In this document: one piece after another, positions 63,956 to 64,000 of the stretch | Layout of the letters: each line of letters begins with the position of its first letter | Position numbering within the stretch: position 1 is the stretch's first letter | Assembly (NCBI GenBank): GCA_049889695.1 | Contig: JBMHCX010000018.1 | Coordinates: 186,001-250,000, forward strand | DNA from: WTJH01 sp049889695 | GTDB lineage: Bacteria > Bacteroidota > Bacteroidia > Flavobacteriales > Flavobacteriaceae | Length of the DNA stretch: 64,000 nucleotides | Direction of reading: 5' to 3' | Position numbers and translations under genes: made by a program | The notes under the pieces: model-generated | Told to the model about the DNA's origin: nothing | Databases searched by the model: none | Seen by the model: only the letters and a program-made list of their open reading frames with translations

Positions 63956-64000
63956 TTGTAAACAAAAGATTTAATGGTTTGTATACCAATATTTAATTTT

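Overview
The window looks like a chromosomal segment of a marine-type member of the Flavobacteriia (Bacteroidota). The evidence is a TAnnTTTG-type promoter in front of a peroxiredoxin gene, many secreted proteins with Bacteroidota signal peptides or lipoboxes, a type IX secretion (T9SS) C-terminal sorting domain, a long class II ketol-acid reductoisomerase, an N-acylornithine (not ornithine) carbamoyltransferase in the arginine pathway, and TTG/GTG starts. I see no phage, insertion sequence, CRISPR array or plasmid genes.

Left third (1-27 kb), mostly core metabolism. A partial non-phosphorylating GAPDH-like aldehyde dehydrogenase runs off the left edge. It is followed by a TylF-like methyltransferase and the minus-strand branched-chain amino acid operon ilvD-ilvB-ilvN-ilvC, which has a hairpin in its upstream region and a terminator buried in the 3' end of the methyltransferase gene. 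Next come an aldehyde dehydrogenase/nitroreductase pair, a second nitroreductase, a ComM/YifB ATPase, a DinB-like protein, a DsbD-type thiol transporter and tilS. A tightly overlapping arginine operon follows (GNAT acyltransferase, argG, argC, proC, argD, argF', argB, argE, argH, then a membrane acyltransferase). It is preceded by a strikingly structured leader of about 170 bp that can also be read as a 52-codon ORF. The carbamoyltransferase carries Ser where the succinyl-/acetyl-specificity residue lies, which predicts N-succinylornithine use.

Middle (25.7-41.4 kb): dihydrolipoyl dehydrogenase, a small K+ channel, an NhaC antiporter, a peroxiredoxin/thioredoxin/small acidic protein operon, and an ftsK-lolA-lptF/G-ribB operon. 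The RibA half of the last gene has lost its zinc cysteines (a RibBX-like protein). Then come a TSUP permease, tRNA-Ser(UGA), an AhpD-like protein, an MFS transporter, a DMT-type transporter and an uncharacterised protein with a possible DNA-binding N-terminus.

Right third (41.4-63.1 kb) is an accessory cell-surface region. It holds two giant BspA-like lipoproteins built of 25-residue DUF285 repeats. They share an N-terminal calycin-like domain and repeat cassettes closed by cysteine caps; one ends in a blue-copper (amicyanin-spaced) domain. A small lipoprotein and a frameshifted secreted-protein gene lie between or beside them. After these comes a tight five-gene operon: two secreted phage-tail-collar proteins, a 3101-residue T9SS protein with three LamG-type domains, a 591-residue secreted protein sharing a domain with the giant, and a 44-residue lipoprotein. 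I consider this operon the best candidate for an undescribed surface or adhesion apparatus. The window ends with a minus-strand integral membrane protein.
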